A DNA stretch of 64,000 bases from DASRDR01 sp963812945 [NCBI: uncultured Candidatus Rokubacteria bacterium]. GTDB taxonomy: Bacteria; Methylomirabilota; Methylomirabilia; Rokubacteriales. Shown here one piece after another: positions 1 through 8,893 of this stretch. Within the stretch, counting starts at the first letter, position 1, and the number at the start of each line of letters is the position of its first letter. The stretch covers positions 496,001 to 560,000 of the forward strand of contig CAWEXD010000010.1 of the NCBI GenBank assembly GCA_963812945.1, written 5' to 3'. The position numbers and the translations under genes are program-made. The notes beneath the pieces are model-generated. The model made no database searches and was not told where the DNA came from. It worked only from the letters and a program-made list of their open reading frames with translations.

Positions 1-2
1 GC

Positions 3-32
3 GAGCGCGTCATCGAGGCGCCGGTCCGGTAG
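3..32 (+). CDS. C-terminal tail of an upstream gene (partial)
   Basis: An open frame enters the window from the left edge, reads ERVIEAPVR and stops at a TAG six bases before the next start codon. Its spacing to the following cupredoxin-like gene fits an operon. The fragment is too short to identify. Confidence 0.3.
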   Translation, partial: ERVIEAPVR

Positions 33-37
33 GGACG

Positions 38-472
38 ATGGCCGGCCGCGGGCGTCGGTGGGAGCTCGTCGCGGCCGTGGTGGCCGGGCTCGTCGCGCTG
101 GCCACCGCGGGCTGGGGGGCTCTTGCGCCGCTCCCGGCGATGCCCCGCGAGCGCGTGTACGTGATCCCCAAGGGCACCGGTGCGCGCCAGGCGGCTGGCC
201 AGCCCGTCTCGCCCATTCCGTCGCACATACACCTGTGGATCGGCATCCAGGACGTGCTGGTTCTTCGGAACGAGGACGACGTGCCGCAGGCGTTCGGTCC
301 GATCCAGCTGCGGCCGGGGCAGACCTACCGGGTGCCGTTCCAGGTGCCCGCGACGTTCGACTTCGCCTGCTCGGTGCACGAGGACGGCCAGGTGGCCATC
401 GTCGTCGAGCGGGCGCCCGCGCCCGGGTGGGCGCGCCTTCGCTGGCGTCTGCTGACCGTCAGCGAGCGGTGA
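38..472 (+). CDS. Membrane-anchored cupredoxin-like protein
   Basis: The 144-residue product has one N-terminal membrane segment (about residues 9-27) that would anchor it outside the cytoplasm. The rest is beta-rich. A C-terminal FACSVHEDGQ stretch supplies a Cys and a His spaced like type-1 copper ligands, and an upstream His lies near residue 63 (SHIHLW). Cupredoxins usually carry electrons or chaperone copper. The Met or second His needed for a full type-1 site is not obvious, so copper binding is inferred. It is followed closely by another secreted protein and then CopC, which supports a copper role. Confidence 0.6.
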   Translation: MAGRGRRWELVAAVVAGLVALATAGWGALAPLPAMPRERVYVIPKGTGARQAAGQPVSPIPSHIHLWIGIQDVLVLRNEDDVPQAFGPIQLRPGQTYRVPFQVPATFDFACSVHEDGQVAIVVERAPAPGWARLRWRLLTVSER

Positions 473-497
473 TGCCGTTCAGCCCAAGGAGGACGAC

Positions 498-899
498 ATG
501 CACGCGGCAACGAAGGGCATGGTGGTCGGGGCGCTGGGACTCATGGCGGTCGCCATCGCGGGTGCGGACTCGCTCCCCACGCCGCTGAAGCACAAGAAGG
601 TGGCCCAGCACGGTGAGGTGCTGGTCGGCCCCGCCGGGATGACGCTCTACACGTTCGCCAACGACAAGGAGCCGGGCAAGAGCGCGTGCAACGGGCCGTG
701 CGCCGAGAACTGGCCGCCGTTCACGCCCGAGGCCAACGCCCCGGCGCCCAAGGCGCCGCTATCCATCGTCACGCGCGACGACGGCTCGAAGCAGTACGCG
801 TTCAAAGGCAAGCCGCTCTACTACTGGAAGAACGACAAGAAGGCCGGGGACGTCACGGGCCATGGCGTGAACAACGTCTGGGCCGTCGCCAAGAACTAA
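498..899 (+). CDS. Secreted COG4315-type repeat protein
   Basis: The 133-residue product begins with a signal peptide (about residues 1-23). It carries the signature of the secreted-repeat lipoprotein_15 family: GMTLYTFANDKEPGKSAC, then NGPCAENWPP, and a second repeat ending in KPLYYWKNDKKAGDVTGHG. No lipobox Cys is evident, so it is probably soluble periplasmic. The function of the family is unknown, although members often lie near redox and copper genes. The start is set by a strong AAGGAGG site a few bases upstream. It lies between the cupredoxin-like gene and copC on the same strand. Confidence 0.75.
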   Translation: MHAATKGMVVGALGLMAVAIAGADSLPTPLKHKKVAQHGEVLVGPAGMTLYTFANDKEPGKSACNGPCAENWPPFTPEANAPAPKAPLSIVTRDDGSKQYAFKGKPLYYWKNDKKAGDVTGHGVNNVWAVAKN

Positions 900-948
900 G
901 GAGGGTCCGGGCGCGTGCCCGGTCGATCTCGGTCGGCCGCGAAGCGGG

Positions 949-976
949 GCGGGGGCCCGTGCGGCGGAGCCCCCGC
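949..976 (+). terminator. Hairpin downstream of the COG4315 gene
   Basis: A perfect 8-bp inverted repeat (GCGGGGGC and GCCCCCGC) encloses a 12-base loop, 50 bases after the stop codon. No T-run follows, so intrinsic termination is uncertain. It may instead separate this gene from the copC transcript. Confidence 0.35.
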
Positions 977-1051
977 GTCCGCGCCGGCGGCGTCCCCGAA
1001 TCGACGGCTGCTCGACCGGGGGATGAGATCACCCATGCCGGGGGAGTCCTG

Positions 1052-1489
1052 GTGACCCAGCAAACCCGGTGTCGGGGCTCGACGGAGGGCGTCGCGACTG
1101 CGCGCGCCGGGTCCGCGCGCCATGCCGGCGCGGGGCTGGCGTGCCTCGTGCTTGCGAGTCTCGGTCTCGCGGCCGGACTCGCCTGGGGACACGCGGCCCT
1201 CGTGCGGTCGACGCCCGCACAGCGCGCGGTGATCACCCGCTCGCCCGACCGGGTCCGCCTCTGGTTCAACGAGCCGCTCGAGGCCAAGTTTGCTCGCGTC
1301 TCCGTGTGGGACGGGCAGGCGCGCCAGGTCGACCGGCAGGACATCGTGGTGGGACCGGAGGACCAGAGGGGGCTGTCGGTCGGGGTCCCCGAGCTCGGCC
1401 CCGGCCCGTACACCGTGCGCTACCGCGTGCTGTCCGTCGACGGGCACGTCGTGGAAGGCTCTTTTCGCTTCACGGTGCGCGCGCCGTGA
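1052..1489 (+). CDS. copC: CopC-type periplasmic copper-binding protein
   Basis: The GTG start follows a GGGGAG site and gives 145 residues. A signal peptide ends at ...AWGHAALVRSTPA, so the mature protein would begin with the His that serves as the N-terminal copper ligand in CopC (HAALVRSTPA). The CopC beta-sandwich follows, with LWFNEPLEAKFARV in the middle and the conserved GHVVEGSFRFTV near the end, whose His is the other usual ligand. CopC binds Cu(II) in the periplasm and normally passes it to CopD. No copD is found here, so it may act alone or with the two secreted proteins upstream. Confidence 0.85.
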   Translation: MTQQTRCRGSTEGVATARAGSARHAGAGLACLVLASLGLAAGLAWGHAALVRSTPAQRAVITRSPDRVRLWFNEPLEAKFARVSVWDGQARQVDRQDIVVGPEDQRGLSVGVPELGPGPYTVRYRVLSVDGHVVEGSFRFTVRAP

Positions 1490-1606
1490 GCCGGTTCCGG
1501 TGGTGGTGGGCGTGGAGTGCAGGGGAGACTGTCGCAACCGAGAGCAACGACGTGTCACGGTCCGGAGCGACGCGCTGAGCGAGCGCCGCGCGGGCAACGT
1601 TGGGTC

Positions 1607-1651
1607 CGGCAACTGATCGAGCTCGTGGCATATCTGGAGACCCTCTCGGGC
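1607..1651 (+). pseudogene. Possible remnant of a cytochrome c C-terminus
   Basis: In the gap between copC and the DUF2628 gene one frame reads RQLIELVAYLETL, which resembles the last helix of class I cytochrome c domains (typically ADLVAYLKTL). No CXXCH motif is found upstream in the roughly 115 bases after copC. If real it is a decayed fragment. Otherwise the 313-base gap holds nothing recognisable. Confidence 0.2.
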
Positions 1652-1802
1652 GAGCAAGAAGGGGGCGCCCCACGGCGCACACGTCGCACCTGGACAAGCA
1701 TCGAGCGGACGGAGTCTACATAGGTGCCGCGTGCTGTGTCTTCACGGCGTCATCGGAGGTAAGTCACCGGAACGGGATGCTTCTGGCGGTACACTGGCCG
1801 GG

Positions 1803-2345
1803 ATGGAGACCCCCGCGGCCCGGCTCTACGAGCTGCGCCTTCTCGGCCTCACCGACGCCCGGCGGCAGGATGCCGTGCTGGCCGTGCTCGGGCAATGGGC
1901 CTCCGCCGCGACGGAGCCGATCCGCGCCCAGGCCCCCGGCCGGCCCGATCTCGTCGTCCGGCTGTCCCTGGAGGACGCGGCCGCGGCGGTGCTCTTGCGA
2001 GAGCTCTACGCGACGGGGGTGGCGCCGGCCGGCGTGATCCTGCGCCCTCTCCACGTCGGTGTGTCACGCGACGGCGCGGCCGAGGAGGCGGCCTTTGCGA
2101 TCTTCGTCCGGCACGGCGGGAAATTCGTCCCGACCTGGAACTGGCGGGCGTTCGTGTTCGGGCCGCTCTGGTATTTCAAGCGGGGCTTGTACGCCAAGGG
2201 CCTGGTATTGCTCGGGCTCAGCGTGTGCCCGTTCTTCACCCTCGCGCTCACCGTCCTCTTGTCGGCCGGGACCCTCGTCTACTGCGGGGTGGCGGGCAAC
2301 TGGGACGACTACCTCTGGAGGGTCAAGGGCAGCCAGTGGTGGTGA
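1803..2345 (+). CDS. DUF2628-like membrane protein
   Basis: The 180-residue protein has a cytoplasmic N-terminal part of about 100 residues. It ends with the DUF2628 signature FVPTWNWRAFVFGPLWYFKR, two adjacent membrane segments (about residues 130-165) and an NWDDYLW tail. The family is small, uncharacterised and inner-membrane. The ATG at 1803 is preferred to an upstream ATG at 1731 because the extra 24 residues have no protein-like character. A short poly-purine site (GCCGGG) is the only ribosome-binding candidate. It is a single gene with no clear operon partner. Confidence 0.65.
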   Translation: METPAARLYELRLLGLTDARRQDAVLAVLGQWASAATEPIRAQAPGRPDLVVRLSLEDAAAAVLLRELYATGVAPAGVILRPLHVGVSRDGAAEEAAFAIFVRHGGKFVPTWNWRAFVFGPLWYFKRGLYAKGLVLLGLSVCPFFTLALTVLLSAGTLVYCGVAGNWDDYLWRVKGSQWW

Positions 2346-2542
2346 ACGGCCCCGGGTCAGGAAGCGAATCGTCTCGCGCGGCCCGTCCGGCGCGGTTCAG
2401 AGAATCAGTGCTCGAATCCTTGAGACAGCGCCGCGAAGGAAGGAGCTCACGCCCCGCAAGACGTTATGGCGCGACGTCGAGATCAGGCTGATCTCGAGCG
2501 GCTTCGACGAGGAGTCCCTAGGTTCCGGACAGGAGTGAGTCG

Positions 2543-2701
2543 ATGACCATCGAGCCCAAGCAGATCCGTGCGGGTCGGACCAGCAGTAGTGCAGTCTATG
2601 ACCTGTACACTCCATCGACCTACGATGGGCAGCGGGCACCTATGCTCATCGTGTCGGTGACTCCAGTCCACCCCAGCATCCCCAATTTATTGACCCCTTG
2701 A
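2543..2701 (+). CDS. Small hypothetical protein (52 aa)
   Basis: A short reading frame starts with ATG seven bases after an AGGAG ribosome-binding site. It encodes a 52-residue polypeptide beginning MTIEPKQIRAG, with no signal peptide or membrane segment. I recognise no family. The good ribosome-binding site is the only support for it. It ends just beyond the 3' end of the broken transporter gene on the opposite strand. Confidence 0.35.
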   Translation: MTIEPKQIRAGRTSSSAVYDLYTPSTYDGQRAPMLIVSVTPVHPSIPNLLTP

Positions 2702-3210
2702 GCTCTTCGGGGCTTTCGCGCCAGCGCATCAATGTCTGGTTCTGGCGCCTCGATTCGATCTTGGCAGTGGGTTTCAAACTCTAGGGCACGAACGACGACG
2801 CTGCGGGCCGCGTGGGGCTCCGGCGCCGCGGGGCCGGTCAGTTGCAGCCGATAGTAGGCACGGTGATCCAGCCAGCGCTTGAGGTAGAGATCCGTGAGCC
2901 AGCGTCGCCAGCGGATGCGCAGCATCTGGCTCAGGAACCCGCGCGAGGTGCCGATCAACACCCACAGCGTCGCCAGGCCGGCGAAGAGCGCGATCTGCAC
3001 GTAGAAGCCGTGCGCGTCCAGATTCTGTAGCGTGTTGTAGAAGGCGTTGTACCAATAGCTGAACCGCACGTTGAGCGCGACCTGGCCCAGGCTCAGCGTC
3101 ACGACGAGGATCAGGAGGCCCAGCGCCGTCCACCGCTCCTCCGACACCCAGTACGGCCTGGCGATCCTCCAGGCTTCCCGAAGGGCACCGCGCGTCCCGT
3201 GTTCGTTCAT
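2620..3210 (-). pseudogene. Truncated SbmA/YddA-like ABC transporter
   Basis: The first about 126 residues match the start of the ABC transporter type-2 transmembrane family (SbmA/BacA/YddA; peptide or vitamin B12 uptake). The match includes ARPYWVSEERWTALGLL, SYWYNAFYNTLQ and LRIRWRRWLTDLYLKRWLDH, and ends at AYYRLQLTG (about position 2833). Intact members run to about 600 residues with further membrane helices and an ATPase domain. Here the frame continues about 70 residues of unrelated sequence and stops. It starts 7 bases after the P-type ATPase stop codon, so it was probably the last gene of that operon. Confidence 0.7.
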
Positions 3211-3216
3211 GGTTGC

Positions 3217-5175
3217 TCAACTCCTGGGCGCATCGGGCTCTTCCTTCCAAGACATTCCCTCTGCGGCCTGATCGAAGCGCAGCAGCCGCGCACTGTTCAC
3301 GACCACGGCGAACGTGCCCACGTTCTGCACCACCGCACCCACGATCGGGCTGATCAGGCCCAGTCCCGCCAACGTCATGATGGCCAGACTGCCGCCGATC
3401 GCGAACAGCACGTTCTGGTTGACGACGGCGCGGGTCTGACGCGCGAGACGCATCGTCTGGGGCAGACGTCCGAGGTCGGTGCCCATGAGCGCCACGTCCG
3501 CGCTCTGGACGGCAACGTCCGATCCCATCGCGCCCATCGCGATGCCGATGTCCGCGGCGTGGAGGGCGAGCGCGTCGTTCACACCATCGCCCACCACCAT
3601 CACCCGGCGCCCGCTCGCCTTCTCGCGCTCGACCACCGCGAGCTTCGCTTCCGGGAGGCAGCCGGCCAGGCACTCGTCGACCCCAAGGTCGCGGGCGATA
3701 GGCTCCGCGACGTCGGCACGATCGCCCGTCATCAAGATCGCCCGTGCCACACCAAGGCCGCGTAGAGCCTCGATGGCGTCGCGACTCCCGGGCCGTGGGC
3801 GGTCGGCCAGGAGCACGAGCCCGAGCACCTGCCGGTCGCGCGCGACCCAGACAGCCGGCCCGGTGTGGGGTGGCGCCGACTCCGGTGGCTCGAGGCCAGA
3901 CTCCCGAAGCCACGCGGCCGACCCGAGGCGCACAACGGCCCCGTTGTGTCGGGCCGCCACGCCCCGACCGGGGGCTTCCTCGATCGTGTCCGCGTCGCGG
4001 GCAGGCGCGCCCCCGACCGCGGCCAGGATGGCCCGGGACACCGGGTGGCGGGACCCTACCGCGCACAGCGCGGCCGCCTGGAGCACGTCATCGGGAATCT
4101 GCTCGCCGAGCGGCTGCACCGCGACCACCTCGAGCCGGCCGGTGGTCACGGTGCCGGTCTTGTCCAGGATCAGCGTGTCGATGTCCCCGAGCCGCTCGAG
4201 GACCCGGGGGCTCTTGATGAGGACGCCGAGACGGGACGCGACCGCCAGCGCCGCGGTCATGGCCGAGGGGCTCGCGAGGACGAGCGCGCAGGGGCAGCTG
4301 ACCACCAGGATCGCGATGGCGCGGGTGAGATCCTGAGTGAAGGCCAGCACGGCGGCGGCTACCAGGAGCACCGCGGGCAGGTAGTACTCGGTGTATTGCT
4401 CGATCAGCTGGACGATCGGCGCCTTGGCCTGCTCGGCTGCCCGGAGCAGCTCGACAATCCGGCCGAGCACGGTCGCCTCGGCGAGGTCGGTCACCTCCAC
4501 CTCGAGGACACCCGACAGGTTGAGGGTCCCGGCGAACACCTGGGAACCGGGGGAGACCTCCTCGGCCACGGCCTCGCCCGTCATCGTGCTCTGGTCCACG
4601 GCCGAGCGGCCGCGCACGAGGCGACCATCCGCCGGAAAGGCCTCGCCTGGCCGGACGAGGATCGTGTCTCCCAGACGGAGGTCCTCGACGGCCACCGCTT
4701 CCTCGCCGCGAGCTCCCAGCCTGGCGGCCGTGTCCGGCCGCAAGGTCTTGAGCCCCTCGATCGCAGCGCGGGCACCGAGAATGCTGCGCTCTTCGAAGAA
4801 GTGACCGATCTCCATCACGAGGGGCACGAGGATCGCGGTCTCGAACTCGCCGATCGCGGCGGCAGCAAGCAGAGCCAGGCTGACGAGCTGGTCCACGGCG
4901 GAGTTCGGGTCGCGCGTGACAAAGCCGCGGACCCCGGCCACCAGGACCGGGGCCATGGCGACCACCGCGCCGAGCGCCAGCAGCACCGCCGTGATCTCCG
5001 CCTGGCCCGGCACGAGGGACCGGTGCGCCAGGCCGGCGACGAGCAGGACTCCGGCGACCAACGCGCCCCCGAGCCGCCGCGCGATCCGGCGGCGCTCGTC
5101 CGCCGTCAGCCCAGATTCGAGCGCGGCCTGGAGGGGCCCGCTGAGCGGGCGAGGGTGAATCGCGAGCACCGTCAT
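3217..5175 (-). CDS. P1B-type heavy-metal (Zn/Cd/Co) ATPase
   Basis: The 652-residue pump has the complete P-type ATPase core. A TGEA actuator motif lies near residue 199, the metal-site CPC at 294-296 and the phosphorylated Asp338 in DKTGT. An HP motif (SRHPVS) falls near 376 and GDGVND near 545. Final helices follow the hinge. No N-terminal heavy-metal-associated domain is present, so it has only the membrane metal site. The CPC motif and the Lys/Asn residues of the last helices fit the Zn/Cd subgroup, but substrate is inferred. Its start overlaps the stop of the upstream SPFH gene in an ATGA, so four genes are co-transcribed. Confidence 0.9.
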   Translation of the reverse strand: MTVLAIHPRPLSGPLQAALESGLTADERRRIARRLGGALVAGVLLVAGLAHRSLVPGQAEITAVLLALGAVVAMAPVLVAGVRGFVTRDPNSAVDQLVSLALLAAAAIGEFETAILVPLVMEIGHFFEERSILGARAAIEGLKTLRPDTAARLGARGEEAVAVEDLRLGDTILVRPGEAFPADGRLVRGRSAVDQSTMTGEAVAEEVSPGSQVFAGTLNLSGVLEVEVTDLAEATVLGRIVELLRAAEQAKAPIVQLIEQYTEYYLPAVLLVAAAVLAFTQDLTRAIAILVVSCPCALVLASPSAMTAALAVASRLGVLIKSPRVLERLGDIDTLILDKTGTVTTGRLEVVAVQPLGEQIPDDVLQAAALCAVGSRHPVSRAILAAVGGAPARDADTIEEAPGRGVAARHNGAVVRLGSAAWLRESGLEPPESAPPHTGPAVWVARDRQVLGLVLLADRPRPGSRDAIEALRGLGVARAILMTGDRADVAEPIARDLGVDECLAGCLPEAKLAVVEREKASGRRVMVVGDGVNDALALHAADIGIAMGAMGSDVAVQSADVALMGTDLGRLPQTMRLARQTRAVVNQNVLFAIGGSLAIMTLAGLGLISPIVGAVVQNVGTFAVVVNSARLLRFDQAAEGMSWKEEPDAPRS

Positions 5176-6182
5176 GGCTCGTCCGGTCCCGCGCGCTCGC
5201 TGGACCTGGCGTCGGCCGGAATGAGGATGCGCCCCGTGTCCTTGCCGGCGGGCACGAGGATCCGCCCGCCGACCCCCGCCACGGCCTGCTCCATCGCCTC
5301 GCGATACAACCGCTGCCGCACCACGGCGGGGCTGCGGCGGTATTCCGTCTGGATCGCCAGAAATGTGGCCGCGGCGCCCCGGGCCTCGGCGAGGCGGGCG
5401 GCCTCGTCGGCCTCGGCGGCTCGGACCTGGTTCTGAGCGTCCACCGCGGCTCCCGGCAAGGCCTGCTCACGGTAGCTCCGCGCCTGGTCGGCCCTCGTCT
5501 TCCGCTCGACAAATGCGCTCTGCACGGCATCGAAATCACGCGCCACCTGCGGTGGCGGCCGGAGAGCCGTGAACTCGAGGGCGAGCAGCCGCACCCACTG
5601 GCCGTCCTGATCCAGCCGAGCCTGGGCGCGCCCCAGGGCCTGAGCGGCCAGCTGCTTCTGGCCCTCGACGAGGACCGCATCGACCGTCGTTTCACCGAGC
5701 GTCCGGGTGAGGGCGGAAACCACGGCATCGTGGACGACGCGCTCCGGTGCCACCGCCCGGAGCGCCCACGCCAAGGGATCCGCGATCTGGTACTTGAGCA
5801 CCGCGCGCGGCTGGACGATGTTGTGATCCGCCGTGAGCGCGTATCCGGTGGCCGTGACGTCGAGGCGGTCGCCACTCGCCCCGGCCCCGCCGGTCAGCGC
5901 CTCGATGCGCATCTCCTGCACACGCTTGACGGGGACCCGGATCACCTCGTCGATCAGATATGGGAGGGCGATCAGCAGCCCAGGGCCATGGATCTGCTCG
6001 CCCCGTGTCTGGCCCGTCAGCTTCCCGAACCGCAGCCGGAGCGCCACCTCGTCAGGCTTGACCACGGTGACCCCGGAAACCAGGACCGCGATGGCCGCCA
6101 GCACCGTGACCCACTTGAGGAGGCGGAAGACGCTGGTGAGACTGTCGAGCAGCAGCCGCGACGCGAACACGGACGGCGTCAT
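5172..6182 (-). CDS. SPFH-domain protein, HflK-like
   Basis: The 336-residue protein has an N-terminal membrane segment (about residues 22-42). An SPFH/band-7 domain follows, starting VVKPDEVALRLRFGKLTG and including PGLLIALPYLIDEVIRVPV. It ends in an Ala/Glu/Arg-rich coiled coil (RAAEADEAARLAEARGAAA) typical of HflK. HflK and HflC normally form a membrane cage around the FtsH protease. It is the third of three consecutive SPFH genes and overlaps the P-type ATPase start, which suggests a membrane-organising role for that pump. That role is inference. Confidence 0.8.
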   Translation of the reverse strand: MTPSVFASRLLLDSLTSVFRLLKWVTVLAAIAVLVSGVTVVKPDEVALRLRFGKLTGQTRGEQIHGPGLLIALPYLIDEVIRVPVKRVQEMRIEALTGGAGASGDRLDVTATGYALTADHNIVQPRAVLKYQIADPLAWALRAVAPERVVHDAVVSALTRTLGETTVDAVLVEGQKQLAAQALGRAQARLDQDGQWVRLLALEFTALRPPPQVARDFDAVQSAFVERKTRADQARSYREQALPGAAVDAQNQVRAAEADEAARLAEARGAAATFLAIQTEYRRSPAVVRQRLYREAMEQAVAGVGGRILVPAGKDTGRILIPADARSSERAGPDEP

Positions 6183-6187
6183 GATGC

Positions 6188-7114
6188 CTACTTCGGCTGC
6201 GGACCGGGCGTGGAGCCGACTCCCTCGGCCAGGCCGGGGGTCGTCAGCAGACTGAAGGGGGCGGCATCGGTTCGGAGAATGACCGTCGCGCGCTGTCCGA
6301 GGAGGATCTTCAGCGAATCCAGCGAGCGCAGGAACCGATAGAGCTCAGGGTCCCGGCTCTGAGCCTCGGCGTAGATGCGGGCGGCCTGCGCCTCGGCCCG
6401 CGCGCCGATCTCGGCGGCCTTCTGGGTCGCCTCGGCGCGCACCTTGGCGGCATCGAGGTCGGCCTGCGAGCGAATGGCCGCCGCCTCGCGCTCGCCCTCC
6501 GCCCGGTAGCGAGCGGCGAACTGCTGTCGCTCCGTCCGCATCTGCTCGAAGACGAACGGGACGTTCTCGGGAGGCAGCCCCAGTTGTTTGAGCCCGACCT
6601 GGCGGACATCGACCCCGAAGCGCTCGCGGGCCGTGCCGCGCACGTCGGCAAGAATGTCGGCCTCGATCTCAGGGACCTTGAGCCGGGTGGGATCGGTGGA
6701 CACGAGCGCGACGAGCTCATAGCGGCCCAGCACGGCATTTTTCGCGTTGGTCACGAGCCCATCGAGTCGATCTTCCGCGGTCGCGAGATCCCCCACTGAC
6801 TGCAGGAAGGTGAGAGGCTCCCCGATCGACCAGATGACGAACGTGCGCAGGACGATGTTCTTCTTATCGTGCGTGAGGGTCTCGACGAAGCGCGAGTTGA
6901 AGAGTCGCTGGCGCGCGTCGAACCGCCAGACGTGCTCGACCGGCCACGGCCACTTCACGTGGAGGCCCGCGTCCGGCCACACCGTCCGTGGCGCGCCGAA
7001 CCGAGTCACGACGGCCACCTGCCCCTCGCGGACGGCCACGACCACGCTGGACGCAACGATCGTGGTCAGGATCCCAGCCGCGAGTATCCCGCGGACGAGC
7101 GAGCGCCCCATCAT
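6188..7114 (-). CDS. SPFH-domain protein, HflC-like
   Basis: The 308-residue protein has one N-terminal helix. The HflC-type opening is VREGQVAVVTRFGAPR followed by GLHVKWPWPVEHVWRFDARQ, and the body contains the usual ERFGVDVRQVGLKQLGLPPE segment. A long charged coiled coil follows (REAAAIRSQADLDAAKVRAEA), and the C-terminus reads FLRSLDSLKILLGQRATVIL as in HflC. It starts within the end of the previous SPFH gene (ATG at 7114, previous stop at 7111) and ends 6 bases before the next one. No ftsH is seen in the window. Confidence 0.85.
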   Translation of the reverse strand: MMGRSLVRGILAAGILTTIVASSVVVAVREGQVAVVTRFGAPRTVWPDAGLHVKWPWPVEHVWRFDARQRLFNSRFVETLTHDKKNIVLRTFVIWSIGEPLTFLQSVGDLATAEDRLDGLVTNAKNAVLGRYELVALVSTDPTRLKVPEIEADILADVRGTARERFGVDVRQVGLKQLGLPPENVPFVFEQMRTERQQFAARYRAEGEREAAAIRSQADLDAAKVRAEATQKAAEIGARAEAQAARIYAEAQSRDPELYRFLRSLDSLKILLGQRATVILRTDAAPFSLLTTPGLAEGVGSTPGPQPK

Positions 7115-8724
7115 GGATTCTCCCTTTGTCCGGGTTTCGGCGTCGTTGGCCGCACGTCGATCCAGAGCTCGCCGGCGCCCGTCCGCAGCCGGTGGTCGAC
7201 GATGAACAGGCTCCGGCCGGCCAACCCCTCCTCGAGGGCCTCCAGCCGGCGGCGAAACCGAAAAAGCTCGGGCCCGGTCCGAGAGGTGCCGAGCGTGGCC
7301 AGAAATCGGACCGCCGCCCCCTTCGCCTCGGCGAGATGGCGGGCACCCTCGGCCTCGGCTTCCTGGACCCGACGCATGGCCTCAGTTTGGGCCGCGGGTA
7401 CGGTGGCCTCCTGGTAGGTGCGTGCCCGGGCGGCCCGCGTCTCGCGCTCGATCTCCGCGCTCACGACGCCCTGGTAGGCGGGGGCGATCCCCACGGGGGG
7501 GTGGAGACTGATGAAGCCCACGTGGAGCACATCCAAGCCCAGCCCGTGCTCGTCGCACGCCCGCTGGAGCGCGCCCGTGAACCGGCGCCCGAACTCGGTC
7601 CGGTCGGCCGTGAGCACACGGTCCAGATCGCTGGCGACGGTCTCCCGCATGAGGAGCCGGTACGCCAGCGCTTCGAGGGTCTCCCGGGTGTTCTGCGACC
7701 CGAAGGCGAAGGCGACGACGTCACGGATGCGATAGCTGACCGTCGCGTCGACCGACAGCAGCTCCCGGCCATCACCGAGAAGCAGCTGATACTCCTCCCC
7801 CGCATGCGTCCGCGCCCACAGGAGAGAATCCTTTGGAGGCCCGGCGTAGCCGAGCGCCAGGGTCTGCACGCGCGTCACGGGATACCGATCGACGGTCTCC
7901 AGGGGCCACGGCCATTTGAGGTGCAGGCCAGGGCCGACGGGTATTCGCGAGGCGAGGCGTCCAAACCGGAGCCGGATGCCCTCTTCCTGCGGGCCGATGA
8001 CCACGAGCATCGTCGACAGCCAGACGAGCCCGATCAGGCTCGCCAGGAGCGCGCCCAGGCTCCGGCGCACGAAGCCGATCGCCCAGGCCGACCGGAGCGA
8101 AAGACCCAGGCGCTGCTCCGCGACCTCGGCCAAACCGCGAAGGGGCACCCCTCCGTGAACGAGCGCGGTCAGGGTGATCAGCCGAAGTGGGACGCCGGTC
8201 TCGACCCGCGCCGCCGGGCTCCCGAACCCGTACGCGAGGCCGCGCATCCACAGCTCAGCCGCGCACAGGGCGCACCCCGCGAGCAAGAGCACGGCGACCC
8301 ACCGGCCCAGATCCACGGACTCGAGACCAAGTCCCCGGGCGAGCAGGCCGGCCCCCGTCAGGACCGACACCCACTGCGCGCCGCGGAGCCACTCCGCCAG
8401 CACCGCGGACTCCGGAAGGGGCGAGAGCAACGCCACGACCGCCCGGGAAGCCACCAGGAGCAGGAACGCGAGAAGCCCCAGGCCCATGCCGACGAGCAGG
8501 GTGGTCCGCCCGGCAGGCCCGGACGCCAGATCGCCCCAGAATGACGCCACGGTCAGACCCAGCCCCACGGCGCCCGCCACGGAGAAGAGGCCCGCCACTC
8601 GTTGACCGTCGCCGGCGGCCTTCGGCCGAGCGCCCTCCTCGGCGCGCGGGTGCTCCGACTCCGCGGGCGCCTTCTCCCGATCATCGGGTGGAGGTCGTGG
8701 TTCCTCGGTCCGCAGTCTGGCCAC
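7111..8724 (-). CDS. Multi-membrane-span SPFH protein, HflK family
   Basis: The GTG start gives 537 residues. The N-terminal about 200 residues hold roughly five or six hydrophobic segments, unlike classical HflK, which has one. A final helix (LVWLSTMLVVIGPQEEGIRL) leads into the SPFH domain with GPGLHLKWPWPLETVDRYPV and then an HflK-like coiled coil (AEAEGARHLAEAKGAAVRFL). The open frame extends upstream to 9093, but those 123 codons overlap the small membrane protein gene and look non-coding, so the GTG at 8724 is chosen. It is the first SPFH gene of the operon. Confidence 0.75.
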   Translation of the reverse strand: MARLRTEEPRPPPDDREKAPAESEHPRAEEGARPKAAGDGQRVAGLFSVAGAVGLGLTVASFWGDLASGPAGRTTLLVGMGLGLLAFLLLVASRAVVALLSPLPESAVLAEWLRGAQWVSVLTGAGLLARGLGLESVDLGRWVAVLLLAGCALCAAELWMRGLAYGFGSPAARVETGVPLRLITLTALVHGGVPLRGLAEVAEQRLGLSLRSAWAIGFVRRSLGALLASLIGLVWLSTMLVVIGPQEEGIRLRFGRLASRIPVGPGLHLKWPWPLETVDRYPVTRVQTLALGYAGPPKDSLLWARTHAGEEYQLLLGDGRELLSVDATVSYRIRDVVAFAFGSQNTRETLEALAYRLLMRETVASDLDRVLTADRTEFGRRFTGALQRACDEHGLGLDVLHVGFISLHPPVGIAPAYQGVVSAEIERETRAARARTYQEATVPAAQTEAMRRVQEAEAEGARHLAEAKGAAVRFLATLGTSRTGPELFRFRRRLEALEEGLAGRSLFIVDHRLRTGAGELWIDVRPTTPKPGQRENP

Positions 8725-8893
8725 CGCGGCCGACCACGTAAAACGCGGAGGCAAGGAGGAACAGGCAGACGGCGACCGGCGCGAGAGCGCCGTAACCCGC
8801 GAGGTATTGCCCCCCGAGGGCCGCGAGGGCGAGGACGAGAGCTCCCCCAGCCCCGCGAAGAAGCGTCCGCTCGACTCGGGCCACGGCCTGCAT
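8681..8893 (-). CDS. Small two-helix membrane protein
   Basis: The 70-residue product has two hydrophobic helices (about residues 14-30 and 35-52) and a short polar C-terminus. The ATG at 8893 has a GCGGAG ribosome-binding site at good spacing. An in-frame ATG at 8917 lacks one. It overlaps the start of the multi-span SPFH gene by about 44 bases and appears to open the operon. No family is recognised. Confidence 0.5.
   Translation of the reverse strand: MQAVARVERTLLRGAGGALVLALAALGGQYLAGYGALAPVAVCLFLLASAFYVVGRGGQTADRGTTTSTR

Noticed and set aside
1731-1802. An upstream ATG for the DUF2628 protein.
   Set aside because: The added residues are not protein-like, and the ATG at 1803 begins at a natural domain start.
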